A stretch of 64,000 nt of DNA from Whitmania pigra. Lineage: Eukaryota; Annelida; Clitellata; Hirudinida; Haemopidae. Both the position numbers and the translations under genes were made by a program. Positions 28,301 to 36,830 of the stretch are shown piece after piece. Every line of letters starts with the position of its first letter. The stretch's first letter is position 1. The notes beneath the pieces were generated by a model. The model made no database searches. It was not told the origin of the DNA and saw only the letters and a list, made by a program, of their open reading frames with translations. The stretch covers positions 1,612,001 to 1,676,000 of the forward strand of contig JAJTWR010000431.1 of assembly GCA_021613335.1 (NCBI GenBank). Reading direction: 5' to 3'.

Positions 28301-28607
28301 CATCTTCACGTCAAGTGACTCCGGCGCCACTTGGATGAATCGCAGCGAATCGGGTCCGGTGTCGGGTGAGCGGTCGTGGAACAGCATCATCACTTCTGCG
28401 GATGGGGCGCGGGTTGCAGCGGTTGTCGCCGGGGGCCAAATTTATACGTCGAACGACTACGGCGTGACGTGGGTCAGTCGCTCACTGGCTACTGGCCCAG
28501 CATCCGGAAACCAAAACTGGGCGGCGATAGCGTCATCGAGCGACGGTTCGAAGCTCGTCGCGGTCGTCGGCGACGGGCAAATCTACACCATCGACCTCGC
28601 CTACTAG
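25302..28607 (+). CDS. Giant beta-propeller-like lipoprotein with 21 BNR-type repeats
   Basis: About 1100 residues. Upstream starts at 25260 (GTG) and 25284 (ATG) are possible; 25302 leaves a normal signal, 'FLQRQTGIALALMAVLLGAQC', with GGAG 12 bases ahead. The lipobox is atypical (Gln before Cys). From about 25587 to the end there are 21 units of 46-48 residues on the theme W-x-S-I-A-S-S-x-D-G-x-R-L-A-A-V-V-x-G-G-H-I-Y-T-S, then S-x-D-S-G-A-T-W, the BNR/Asp-box signature (SxDxGxTW), as in sialidase, sortilin and photosystem assembly propellers. Unit 3 carries a Lys/Asn/Arg-rich insertion (26028-26107). Twenty-one units would make about three seven-bladed propellers. It is probably a surface protein; the ligand is unknown. 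Confidence 0.87.
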   Translation: MTKFGSSPKAEFLQRQTGIALALMAVLLGAQCKKPKPKSIEVPTTAQQPDTGQDCRALGVGSACTSRGTPGLCSATGLCSVWTNRTLSATPAAGALEWTAITSSADGTRLVALVRGGHLYTSNDSGVTWVNRSLTAGTISGNLNWASVAMSDDGVRLAAVVQDGHVYVSNDAGETWEDKTPESGPAAGNLKWSFIVSSADGARLAATVYGGHIFASTDYGATWVNKTAGEVAIARPPQQLLPEKKQRNQKNQKNQKNKRRTRAATQPNQVAGGRNWISIASSKNGSNLAAVVQGGNVYVSADYGATWQVKTAGDGPAGGNKNWYSITSSADGSRLAAVVFDGHVYTSADYGETWEDRTPVSGPASGNLNWVSIAASDDGKRLTAAVYNGHVYASTDGGATWSDKTNLHTPAMGELNWLALTASGDGVRLAGVVQGGHIYTSSDSGTTWVDRTPPVVAASGALLWTDIASSADGVRLAAVVDNGHIYTSSDSGVTWKNQTATKGPAAGNRHWKSIASSADGTRLAAVVSGGHVYTSSDSGATWVDRTPASKSALGNLNWISIASSADGKRLSAVVFQGHVYTSGDSGATWVDKAPASGPASGNHPWASIASSADGVRLVAVAYGDHIYTSSDSGNNWMDATASGPASGARNWSAVASSDDGARLVAIVEEGHVFTSQNSGVSWEDKTPAKGPASGNQGWISTAISSDGTKVVAGTSHGHLYASEDFGGTWEDRTPDFAPISDDLHWQAIAISADGKRVSTVVFRGHIYTSADTGATWVDRTPAPSDGKGTLPWGAVASSADGKRLAALAFGGHVYTSQDSGATWQDKSPAVGPGAGNRKWISIAMSADGMHLAAVVEGGHIYTSKDFGAKWEDRTPSNGPASGNQFWSFISSSADGSQLAAAVYNGLIYTSSESGSTWVARTADAGPASGNRNWTSITSSSDGTRLAASVSDGHVFTSNDSGATWQARTAGAGPASGNRKWWSIDSTSDGARLIGVVKGGHIFTSSDSGATWMNRSESGPVSGERSWNSIITSADGARVAAVVAGGQIYTSNDYGVTWVSRSLATGPASGNQNWAAIASSSDGSKLVAVVGDGQIYTIDLAY

Positions 28608-28704
28608 AGAGCCGCGGGACGCACATGCCCATCGCTCCGGCGCAGGTTGACGTGGTGGGGTGCATTTGCTAGCGAGCGGCAGTTGGCGATGGTGAGGAGC
28701 ACTT

Positions 28705-28720
28705 GGGGGTGTAGCTCAGT

Positions 28721-28752
<32 letters not shown>

Positions 28753-28777
28753 AGCGGTTCGATCCCGCTCACCTCCA
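28705..28777 (+). tRNA. tRNA-Ala, anticodon CGC
   Basis: A full cloverleaf can be drawn. The acceptor GGGGGTG pairs with CACCTCC (one G-U), the D arm is GCTC/GAGC, the anticodon stem TCGCG/TGCGA closes loop TTCGCAA with CGC at 28738-28740, and the T arm is AGCGG-TTCGATC-CCGCT. The CCA end is not encoded. It reads GCG codons, which suits a GC-rich genome. Confidence 0.95.
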
Positions 28778-28830
28778 CAGCCGTCTCCTCGCCTCTCGCT
28801 AACGGATCGTCGAAACCCTGGCGGGTCGGT

Positions 28831-29070
28831 TCAGGGCTGCTGGGTTTCCGGAGTTCTCGTGCTCCGGGAGCGGCAGGGGCGGCACCAAGGCTGGTTGCGA
28901 ACGGTGCCGTCGGCCATCTTGCGAAGTCCAAACATCGCGAGCCCTCGCACCACGTGGCACTTGGGACACATCATCGTGATGTGGACCGCACAACCGGTAT
29001 CATCGAAGATTGCGGCGCTTCGTTGCCGCCGCGAAGTCACCACTACTTGGAGGGTGGTTTCACCGGACAT
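28831..29070 (-). CDS. Small zinc-ribbon-like protein
   Basis: A 79-residue frame with two CxxC pairs in its second half ('CPKCHVVRGLAMFG' and 'WCRPCR') separated by a segment 'LRKMADGTVRNQ'. This layout recurs in small predicted zinc-ribbon or HNH-associated proteins. It starts 20 bases after the stop of the 5'-nucleotidase gene on the same strand and ends 53 bases from the tRNA. No ribosome site is obvious, so it depends on the upstream gene if translated. The spacing of the cysteines is the main argument for it being real. Confidence 0.5.
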   Translation of the reverse strand: MSGETTLQVVVTSRRQRSAAIFDDTGCAVHITMMCPKCHVVRGLAMFGLRKMADGTVRNQPWCRPCRSRSTRTPETQQP

Positions 29071-29090
29071 ACGAGGTATCTAGCAAAAAT

Positions 29091-30854
29091 TTAGATCCGC
29101 TGGTGCATTCCGCGTTGACAAAGCCCTTCATCCTCAAAAATTAACCGCTCGCCTGGCGGATCGACCAGCGGTCGCTTGGCGAGGCGCCACACTGTGAGCA
29201 CCTCATCGCGCAGAGGACGTTTCCTCGTGGTGCCGTAATCCACCCGCTCTTGCGGCAGCGACTGCATGAACTTTTTGAAACCGTCACCGCCTTGGGCGAG
29301 GAAGTCGGGGAGCGCCACCCGGTAGAATGCGTTGGCGGAAATAGGTGAACCCCCGACCGTCGCCGAGAGCAGGTTGAGGCGAGAACCGCAGCGCACAAGA
29401 CGGAGTTCAGCGCCGGAGATTTGGGGCACGTTTGCTGGGGAACTATAGGCCATCTGGAAGAACGGCATCAGCTCCGAGCCTTTGAGTGTCAACACCGAGA
29501 TGCGGTTGTCGAAGGGGAAAATTTTGAAGAGTTCCCCATAGGTGAGTTCTCCCGCAGACAGGTTGGTGCGCAAGCCGCCAGAGTTCATGAGTGCGATATC
29601 CGCACCCACGGCGGTTCGCATGGCGTCGGCGAACAGGCTGCCAAGGGGCCCTTGGCGGTCGCGTTGACGGAGGACTGCTTTTGGTGCCTCAACCCCAAAC
29701 TTGGTGTTTTCCAACAGGTGTACGGATTGGTCGGCAGCGGCGAGAATTTCGGCGACGCCTGGGTCAGGGGTAATCGGTGCGCCCATGAACAATGGGTGCG
29801 CGAGCGTCGCCGGCGCGTCGCCGATGACGCGCGGCGAGCAACTCCCGCTGTTCACGTCTACATTGCCGCAGATTTCGATGCCCGTTCGCAGGCGCGTAGC
29901 CGTGGTGACTATTCGACGGAGGCGGGTGTCGAACTCGAAGTCGACCGTGGCAAAGCTGCGCCCGTAGGCGTAGCTCTGGACAATCGGAATGTCGTTGACC
30001 GTTTGGGCGATGCCGGTGTGCCCGTGGCCAGAGACGATGAGGTCTACCATCCCCGGCGGCAAGCGCTTTGCGAGCTGGAATAGCTCCGCGCTTTCCGTGT
30101 TGCAGGAGGTGAGGTCCGTGGGGGCTCGGCAGTAACCTGTGAGGTGAACGAGAGCGATAATTACCTCCGCTCCCCGTGCTCGCAGCGACTTCACCGCCGC
30201 TTCCGCCGTTGGCACCAGCGACAAGAAGGAAAGTCCGTCGACGTTCGCGGGGAACGTGACGTTGGGGGTGTCGGTGGTGATGAGGCCGAAGAGCCCTATT
30301 TTGATACCGCTGCGCTCGATGATGAACGTTCCGTCGTTCCCCAACCAATCCGGGGGAGTGTTGGTCGCAGCATTTCGAATGTTCGCGGAGAGGATGGGGA
30401 ACTTCGCTTGCGCGATGCGCGCACGCAGCGCTCCGCGCGGGTCTTCATCGCTGCCCAGCACATACGGAGCTGGTCCTTCCGGCCCAAAGTCGAATTCGTG
30501 GTTCCCGACGCAGGCAGCGTCGTAGCCGAGCGCGTTGTAGGCGTTGATGACTGGGCTGCCCTCAGCCATGTTCGAGATAAGCGTGCCTTGGAACATGTCC
30601 CCGGCGTCTAGCAGGATGACGCCTTCTGGCTGACGCTCGCGCATCACGTTGAGGTACGAAGCGAAGTTCGCGAGGCCCCCAAAACGTAAGACACCGCCTT
30701 TCGTGGTCGCCGTTTGCTCTAGGACCCAGCCGTGGACGTCGTTGGTGGCGACTACCTTCAAGTGGATGTTCCGGTTGCTCGCCCGTAAGGCCGCACATTG
30801 GCTGACGAGTGCGAACGAGCAGAGGAGGGCGCATCTCCGAACAGCAGTCAGCAT
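29091..30854 (-). CDS. Secreted 5'-nucleotidase / metallophosphatase
   Basis: A 587-residue protein with an N-terminal signal ('ALLCSFALVSQCAALRA') that may be Sec- or lipoprotein-type. The catalytic metallophosphatase domain shows 'VVATNDVHGW', 'LLDAGDMFQGTLISN', 'CVGNHEFDFG' and 'VSGHGHTGIAQ', the two-metal motifs of the UshA/5'-nucleotidase family. The C-terminal substrate domain begins around residue 380 ('IALMNSGGLRTNLSAGELTYGELFKIFPFDNRI'). It would hydrolyse nucleotides or related phosphoesters in the periplasm or at the surface. The full two-domain length is normal. Confidence 0.92.
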   Translation of the reverse strand: MLTAVRRCALLCSFALVSQCAALRASNRNIHLKVVATNDVHGWVLEQTATTKGGVLRFGGLANFASYLNVMRERQPEGVILLDAGDMFQGTLISNMAEGSPVINAYNALGYDAACVGNHEFDFGPEGPAPYVLGSDEDPRGALRARIAQAKFPILSANIRNAATNTPPDWLGNDGTFIIERSGIKIGLFGLITTDTPNVTFPANVDGLSFLSLVPTAEAAVKSLRARGAEVIIALVHLTGYCRAPTDLTSCNTESAELFQLAKRLPPGMVDLIVSGHGHTGIAQTVNDIPIVQSYAYGRSFATVDFEFDTRLRRIVTTATRLRTGIEICGNVDVNSGSCSPRVIGDAPATLAHPLFMGAPITPDPGVAEILAAADQSVHLLENTKFGVEAPKAVLRQRDRQGPLGSLFADAMRTAVGADIALMNSGGLRTNLSAGELTYGELFKIFPFDNRISVLTLKGSELMPFFQMAYSSPANVPQISGAELRLVRCGSRLNLLSATVGGSPISANAFYRVALPDFLAQGGDGFKKFMQSLPQERVDYGTTRKRPLRDEVLTVWRLAKRPLVDPPGERLIFEDEGLCQRGMHQRI

Positions 30855-30920
30855 CGCAACGTCAACTGGTCGCCTGCCTCACTGTTCGTGCGGTGGAGTT
30901 GGAAGGCGAACAACATTCGC

Positions 30921-32105
30921 TCACCGAACATGCCGCACTCGACGAGCGAGGAGGAACGCAGCTCCGAGCAAGAGCAGTGTCCAAGGAGAACTATTGGCCG
31001 TCGAGCAACTGCACCCGGCGTGCTGGTACGGATCAATCCCGCCATCTGATTTTGAACCAGCGTCAGACCCGGTTATTTCGTCACCGACGCGCTTGTTGTT
31101 GACAATGGCTCCGGGAAGATTGGGTTTCAATGCACCGGCTACGACATGCCAGGGGATGAGTTTGAAATTCTTTTCAACGTTGTCGTAGATCGCCAGCATC
31201 CCAGAGGGATATGGCGCGTTTTCGGTAATTGCCGCTGCGGGCGTCGGGAGGAACGCCATGCGCGAAACCGAATTCAAAAGGCGGGTGCCATCTTTTGAAA
31301 CAAAGTTCACGGAACCGAGCAGAGTAGCGCGGGACTGATTCTGGTCGCTTGCGTCGTAGATATCGAGGGTCCCATTGGCGCGAAGCAGCAGCAGGAGCGC
31401 GCTATCGCCGCCAAAGGGATACAGGCTGAGGCCCACCGGCGGCGGCTTCGTCGTCACAGCGTAGATGATGATGGTGGGATTCGTAGCCGTGGAACTCCCG
31501 GCGATGACGCTCGTGTCCTCGATGACGCCGTAAAACATACCGGTGCGATCATCGGCGACGCCCGCCGTGGGCAGGATGAAGTTCGAAGTCTCGTTCTTCT
31601 TCCAGGCATTGTTCTGCGTTTCAAAGAGGATAACCCTTCGCTCGGTGCCACCGGAGCTGGGCGACCAACTCACGGCGGTTATCGCGTAGAGCGTCGAGCC
31701 GCGAAATTGAATCGCGAGCGGCATGACGCTCGTGGTGTGCTCCAAGAGCGCTGGCGGATACCGCGTGGTGGAAGCGCCATCGGGCGTGATGCTCCACGAG
31801 AGCAGTTGCTTGGTCACAGGGTTGATACCGACGAGCAACGACGGATTTCCGGGGCGGCTGTCGAGAGCCGCGATGGCTTCGGTGCTGGTCCACGCCGAGG
31901 GTTTTCCTTCGACCGTGTAGCTCACTATCCCCTGCGCATTGCCCGCCACGAGGATGGGCGGGGCGCCACTGTCCGGCGAAAATCCGACGAAGGCTGCTGC
32001 TGTCGGGTCAACGATGCCATTGCGGGGAGTCTCGACCGACCAAGGGACAATCTCTCCGATGGTGAGAGACGCGGCCGCAAAAGTGAGCGTAGTTAAGATC
32101 TGCAT
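30921..32105 (-). CDS. Secreted MYXO-CTERM-like protein, paralogue A
   Basis: A 394-residue protein with an N-terminal signal ('MQILTTLTFAAASLTIG') directly followed by the 'EIVPWSVETP' segment shared with paralogue B. The body is rich in beta strands and resembles a propeller ('IAALDSRPGNPSLLVGINPVTKQLLSWS'). The C-terminus has a Cys pair (GCSC), a hydrophobic helix 'WTLLLLGAAFLLA' and a basic end 'RRVRHVR', the MYXO-CTERM sorting-tail layout. It is probably anchored or exported to the cell surface. The function is unknown. It lies between the nucleotidase gene and paralogue B. Confidence 0.82.
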   Translation of the reverse strand: MQILTTLTFAAASLTIGEIVPWSVETPRNGIVDPTAAAFVGFSPDSGAPPILVAGNAQGIVSYTVEGKPSAWTSTEAIAALDSRPGNPSLLVGINPVTKQLLSWSITPDGASTTRYPPALLEHTTSVMPLAIQFRGSTLYAITAVSWSPSSGGTERRVILFETQNNAWKKNETSNFILPTAGVADDRTGMFYGVIEDTSVIAGSSTATNPTIIIYAVTTKPPPVGLSLYPFGGDSALLLLLRANGTLDIYDASDQNQSRATLLGSVNFVSKDGTRLLNSVSRMAFLPTPAAAITENAPYPSGMLAIYDNVEKNFKLIPWHVVAGALKPNLPGAIVNNKRVGDEITGSDAGSKSDGGIDPYQHAGCSCSTANSSPWTLLLLGAAFLLARRVRHVR

Positions 32106-32394
32106 ATTTTTCGGTTAGCGGTTCATAGGGAATCTTTTGCCTTTTGTGAATCAGCGTTATCGGTGAGTTGAGCCTTTTTGATGCTCGACCGTTGAAGTTC
32201 AAAAATTATGTCGGGAATGGGTGAGGGCTCCGCGGTGCAAAAGTTCCACACTGGTGCGCCGCTCAAATGAGACATGGTGGAGCGCATTGCGCCGACGCAC
32301 GACTCGCGGCTCAACCTCCTGGTCGAACCGCGAGTGCGAGTCTTCTCATCTCTGAGCCTCGGTAGCGCGAAGCTCTGTCGTCGTTGCTCGCGGC

Positions 32395-33705
32395 CTAGCG
32401 CGCTCGCATCGCTCGACGCGCGAGGAACATGGCCGCCCCGATGAGCAGGAAGCTCCAAGGTGTGCTCCCGGCATGGGAACAGCCGCAACCCTGGGGAGGC
32501 GGACTCGCTCCCGAAGAGTCGCCAGCGTCCGCGCTGCTCCCGGCATCTGCGGGGGCTGGGCTCGTCGGGGGAGTTGGGTTCGCTGTGGGAGTCGACGGCG
32601 CCTTGGGGAGTCCCGCATCCTCCGAATTCACCGAGGCATCCGGGTTCCCCGCATCTCTCGTGCCAAATGTGTCTTCCGCGCCATCGTCGGAATTGCCAGC
32701 ATCCACGGTCGTCGGAAAGACGCTGTCAGCGCCGGGGAGCTTCGGCTCAAAGGCACTCGCGACCGCGCTCCAGGGGACAAACTTGTAATTCTTCTCCGCA
32801 GCGTCGTAGAGCGCCAGCATGCCGGCCGGTGGGCCTTCCGCCGTTGGCACCGAAAGGAATGCCATGCGATTGCCCGACGTCAACGTGCGGGAACCGTCAC
32901 GCGACGCGAAGGTCGCCGTTCCGAGCAGCTTTGCGCGGGGGCGCGCGTTCCCGTCGTAGATTTCGAGCGTCCCGTCGTTGCGGTGTACGAGCAGATACGT
33001 GTCTTTCTCGCCCACCGGATAGAGACTCATCGAATCCGGCAGCGGCTTCGTCGGGTCGGCGATGATGATGATGCTTGGAAAGCTCGTGACCGATTTCCCG
33101 GCGATGATGCTTCCGGTTTCGAGAGCGCCGTAGAAGATACCGGTGCGATCATCGGATACTCCGGTGATTGGCACTGTGAAGGTTCTGGATTCGTACGGCA
33201 CCCAAGCGTTGTTCTCGGCATACCAGAGCAGTATTGCGCGCTGATCGGTGCCTTTGCTGGTTTTCCAGAGCGCCGCAGACATCGCATACAGGTAACCTTC
33301 GCGGAACTGGAGGGCGAGAGGCATAATGCTCTGCGCATTCGGTACCGGCGCCGGGGCCACCGCTGGTGCGACTCCGCCATCGGGGGAGAAATTCCAGGAG
33401 ATGAGCTGTTTTGACACCGGATTGATGCCCACCAGCACCGCCGGATCGCCCGGGCGGCTATCGAGGGCGGCGACAGCTTCGCTGCTGGTCCAGGGTGCGG
33501 CGCCTCCATCGAGATAAAAGCTGGTGAGCCCCTCCGCGTTTCCCGTCACGAGGAACGGAGCCGCGCTGCTCCCTGAACCAAAGGAAACAAATGCGGCCGC
33601 CGTCGGCGCATCGACACTATTGGGTGGAGTTTCGGAAGACCAAGGGATGATTTCTCCTAGAGCAAGAGCTGCGGCGGCGGCAGTGAACGTCGTAAGTAAT
33701 TGCAT
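32395..33705 (-). CDS. Secreted MYXO-CTERM-like protein, paralogue B
   Basis: A 436-residue paralogue of the previous protein, aligned from 'EIIPWSSETPPN' through 'AVAALDSRPGDPAVLVGINPVSKQL', 'DDRTGIFYGALETGSIIAGKS' and 'LTSGNRMAFLSVP'. It differs by a Pro/Ala/Ser/Asp-rich linker of about 80 residues before the C-terminal tail 'GCGCSHAGSTPWSFLLIGAAMFLARR'. The signal peptide is 'MQLLTTFTAAAAALALG'. Tandem duplication is the simplest origin. No enzymatic motif is visible. Confidence 0.83.
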   Translation of the reverse strand: MQLLTTFTAAAAALALGEIIPWSSETPPNSVDAPTAAAFVSFGSGSSAAPFLVTGNAEGLTSFYLDGGAAPWTSSEAVAALDSRPGDPAVLVGINPVSKQLISWNFSPDGGVAPAVAPAPVPNAQSIMPLALQFREGYLYAMSAALWKTSKGTDQRAILLWYAENNAWVPYESRTFTVPITGVSDDRTGIFYGALETGSIIAGKSVTSFPSIIIIADPTKPLPDSMSLYPVGEKDTYLLVHRNDGTLEIYDGNARPRAKLLGTATFASRDGSRTLTSGNRMAFLSVPTAEGPPAGMLALYDAAEKNYKFVPWSAVASAFEPKLPGADSVFPTTVDAGNSDDGAEDTFGTRDAGNPDASVNSEDAGLPKAPSTPTANPTPPTSPAPADAGSSADAGDSSGASPPPQGCGCSHAGSTPWSFLLIGAAMFLARRAMRAR

Positions 33706-33999
33706 GGGAACTGGTAAACCTTTCGAAAGCCGTGAAACATCGAGAGACTTCTTGGGAACAGCACTGCACCGGGAGAGATAACGACGACCGGTGCGGGCAT
33801 GCTCGCCACTGCGCCTATGTCGCTAAAAGTGCAGCCGCACTTCACCAGAGTTTCGATGGTGGAAAATCTACGCAGGTAGAGCGGGAGATTCGTCGCTCGT
33901 GGAGCTAGCTTACCTACTGTGTGCGCAGGTGCCGGTCGTGTGTGCCGTTGGGAATTCGTAGCCGTTCAGCATTATTGACGGCGCAGCACTTCTTACGGC

Positions 34000-35379
34000 T
34001 CAACATTCAATGACATTGACTGCCAGCCCGCCGCGCGCTGTCTCTTTGTATTTGGTCTTCATATCCGCGCCGGTATCGCGCATGGTCTTGATGACCTTAT
34101 CGAGCGATACGTAGTGTTGGCCGTCTCCGTACAGGGCAATGCGTGCGGCGTTAATCGCCTTGGTCGCGCCCATCGCATTGCGCTCAATGCAGGGCACTTG
34201 CACAAGCCCGCCGATGGGGTCGCAGGTCAAACCCAGGTTGTGCTCCATGCCGATCTCGGCGGCATTCTCGACTTGCTCCACATTGCCGCCCAGCACTTCT
34301 GTCAAGGCGCCCGCAGCCATGGAACAGGCGACTCCAACTTCGCCCTGACAGCCGACCTCGGCGCCGGAGATGGAGGCGTTTTCCTTGTACAAAATAGCGA
34401 TAGCGCCGGCGGTGAGCAGGAAGCGGACCACACCATCCTCAGAAGAGCCGGGCACAAAGCGCCGGTAGTAGTGCAGCACAGCCGGGACGATTCCCGCCGC
34501 CCCGTTGGTCGGCGCGGTCACCACCCGGCCCCCGGCGGCGTTTTCTTCATTCACGGCTAAGGCATACAAGTTGACCCAATCGAGGACGGTGAGCGGATCG
34601 CGCAGGCGGAGTTCCGGCTGGTTCAGGAGTTTGCGGTACATTTCGGCGGCGCGGCGTTTCACTTTGAGGCCGCCGGGGAGCGTGCCTTCGTTCTCGCAGC
34701 CATGCTTCACGCAGTCTTGCATGACTTGCCAAATCTTCAGCAAGCCCTCGCGCGTCTGCGCTTCGCTGCGCCACGCGCACTCGTTCTCCAGCATGAGCTG
34801 ACTCACCGAGAGCTGGTGTTTCTCGCATTGCGCCAAGAGCTCCGTCGCGTTCTTGAACGGGTATCTGAGTGCTGTCGTGTCGGGGACAAACGGCGCACCA
34901 TTGGCGGCGCCTTCATTCACGACGAATCCGCCGCCCACCGAGTAATAGACCGCGCTTCGCAGTTCCTCACCTCGGGCGTCGTAGGCGGTGAAGCGCATGC
35001 CGTTGGGGTGGTACGGCAGCGACTGGCGCTTGTGCATCAGCAGGTGCTCGGTTTCGACGAAGGGAATCGTCTTCTCGCCGAGGAGTGCAATCGACTTTCC
35101 GATGCGGACCCTCGCGAGCTTTTCGGGGATGGATGCGATGTCTACCAACTCCGGGGTCTCACCCTGCAAGCCGAGCAACACGGCTTTGTCGCTGCCGTGG
35201 CCTTTGCCGGTTGCAGCAAGGGAGCCATACAATTCGGCTTTGAGCCCGGCAGTCTGGGCGAGAGCGCCACTCTCCTGTAGGCCCTGGACAAACATGAGCG
35301 CCGCGCGCATCGGTCCGACAGTGTGAGAGCTCGATGGGCCGATGCCGATTTTGAAGAGTTCGAAAACGCTGATGGCCAT
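34000..35379 (-). CDS. sdaA: L-serine ammonia-lyase (iron-sulphur type)
   Basis: About 459 residues from the ATG at 35379, which gives the standard start '[24 protein letters not shown]'. It deaminates L-serine to pyruvate using a [4Fe-4S] cluster. Visible family blocks are '[18 protein letters not shown]', '[21 protein letters not shown]' and '[25 protein letters not shown]', whose cysteines would hold the cluster. The single-chain length matches SdaA/SdaB. It stands between MYXO-CTERM paralogues B and C without an obvious link to them. Confidence 0.95.
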   Translation of the reverse strand: MAISVFELFKIGIGPSSSHTVGPMRAALMFVQGLQESGALAQTAGLKAELYGSLAATGKGHGSDKAVLLGLQGETPELVDIASIPEKLARVRIGKSIALLGEKTIPFVETEHLLMHKRQSLPYHPNGMRFTAYDARGEELRSAVYYSVGGGFVVNEGAANGAPFVPDTTALRYPFKNATELLAQCEKHQLSVSQLMLENECAWRSEAQTREGLLKIWQVMQDCVKHGCENEGTLPGGLKVKRRAAEMYRKLLNQPELRLRDPLTVLDWVNLYALAVNEENAAGGRVVTAPTNGAAGIVPAVLHYYRRFVPGSSEDGVVRFLLTAGAIAILYKENASISGAEVGCQGEVGVACSMAAGALTEVLGGNVEQVENAAEIGMEHNLGLTCDPIGGLVQVPCIERNAMGATKAINAARIALYGDGQHYVSLDKVIKTMRDTGADMKTKYKETARGGLAVNVIEC

Positions 35380-35504
35380 AGGGACTCTCGCCAAACGTAC
35401 GCCAGGAAGCGTCTAGCGTAACCGATTCTCGAAGAATGAGGGTTGTGCCCGAACTTCGGCTCTTTACGGAATGCCTCGTTCCGGAGCGGCTCGTTGCAGA
35501 GAGG

Positions 35505-36830
35505 CTAGTTGCGGGGCGGGGCTGCGCGCCGTCGACGGCGCGCGGCGAAGTACGCCACCCAGGCGAGGCCGAGCGCCCAGGGAACTTCCGTGCCGTAGCC
35601 GCAGGAGCAAGCAAGAGGCGACGGAGGATCGTTGTTGACGCCCCGATTGTTGTTTCCGGGGACGACCCCGCCACCGCCGTCGGTGTCGCCGCCCCAGGGC
35701 GGCTTTGGGTCGGTATCGGTGGTGGTGCCGGCGTCGTCTCCGAGTCGGCCTCCACCGGCGAGTATCGCGCCCGGAATCATCGGGGTGAATTTCTCGGCCA
35801 CTCGGTTCCAAGGAAGAATCCTAAAGCAGCTAAAGCCAGGGTCTTGGAGCGCGATTACGCCCGAGGGATAGGCGGAGGTCCCATTGGCGCCCGCCTTGAC
35901 CGGGTCCCCGCTAAAGGCCATGTATTCGCCGCTAATGATTTTGTCGTAGCTATTCTTGCCTCCAGGGGTCGTGAAGGTGACGACTCCCAGAAAGCTCCGA
36001 GTTTTTTGCGAGGTGACATCGTAGACAGCGAGTGTGCCATTGATGCGATAGACGAGGAGCAGTGCCCCTACCGTGCCGAATTTGTAGAGGGCGAGTGCTT
36101 TCGGGACCTCCTCCGCTAACGTGGGCGCCGAAATGATCTCGGAGATGTTCCCTCCGATGCTTCCGGCCCAGATGCCTTTGTTGTAGAGGACCATATAGAC
36201 GGTGCCAGTACGGTCATCGGCGGTGATCGACACTATATTTGCTTTGAGGTTGACGTCCGGCAGGGAACTCCATGTTGCTTCACCGTTTTTCAGGGTGAGG
36301 TGGCTCAGTGTCGACCCTACGCCAACCCAAGCGTGAAGCATCCCGTTTGCGTATTGGAGGGCTACAGGCGCCTGACTCGCTTGCCTCAATGAAACCGGCT
36401 CCGTGCCCTTGTTAAAAGCCGTACTCGAATCGTATCCCCAAGCGAAGAGTTGGCCCGAGGTACTGGAGTAGCCGACGATAATGGGTTTTGAGGCGCCTTG
36501 GCGGATGTCGAGCCCAGTGATGTTAAAGACCGCTGGATACGTCGCTACTGGTTGCCCGGTGCTCCCCGCGAGCGTGTACGTCGTGAGACCTGGTTGATTG
36601 CGCCCGACGAGCAGATAGGGGGTATCGCCATCTCTGCCAAAAGAAATGATACTGGCGGAGCTCACACCGACGAGCTCTCCTGGGGGAGTGGTGGTCTCCC
36701 AAGGTACTGATACATTTGAAGATGCTCCCAAGGCTGAGGTGGCGATGAAAGCGAAGAAGGCCGAGAGGCTCCGAAGAGTCCTCGCCGAGCATGAACGGGA
36801 GCGCATCTTCGAAGAGGGAATAGTTCTCAT
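35505..36830 (-). CDS. Secreted MYXO-CTERM-like protein, paralogue C
   Basis: A 441-residue, more distant relative of paralogues A and B: 'VSVPWETTTPPGELVGVSSASIISFG', 'YANGMLHAWVG', 'ITADDRTGTVYMVLY' and 'YPSGVIALQDPGFSCFRILPWNRVAEKFTPMIPGAI' match their body in order. It has a signal peptide ('LSAFFAFIATSALGASS'), an Asp/Gly/Pro-rich linker, and the tail 'ACSCGYGTEVPWALGLAWVAYFAARRRRR'. The signal forces the start to lie at or above about 36790, so its 5' end overlaps the divergent rluA-like gene. ATG 36830 and ATG 36806 are the candidates. Confidence 0.8.
   Translation of the reverse strand: MRTIPSSKMRSRSCSARTLRSLSAFFAFIATSALGASSNVSVPWETTTPPGELVGVSSASIISFGRDGDTPYLLVGRNQPGLTTYTLAGSTGQPVATYPAVFNITGLDIRQGASKPIIVGYSSTSGQLFAWGYDSSTAFNKGTEPVSLRQASQAPVALQYANGMLHAWVGVGSTLSHLTLKNGEATWSSLPDVNLKANIVSITADDRTGTVYMVLYNKGIWAGSIGGNISEIISAPTLAEEVPKALALYKFGTVGALLLVYRINGTLAVYDVTSQKTRSFLGVVTFTTPGGKNSYDKIISGEYMAFSGDPVKAGANGTSAYPSGVIALQDPGFSCFRILPWNRVAEKFTPMIPGAILAGGGRLGDDAGTTTDTDPKPPWGGDTDGGGGVVPGNNNRGVNNDPPSPLACSCGYGTEVPWALGLAWVAYFAARRRRRAAPPRN

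Noticed and set aside
33766..33794. GCACCGG/CCGGTGC inverted repeat as sdaA terminator
   Set aside because: A 15-base loop and no T-run on either strand; too weak to call.
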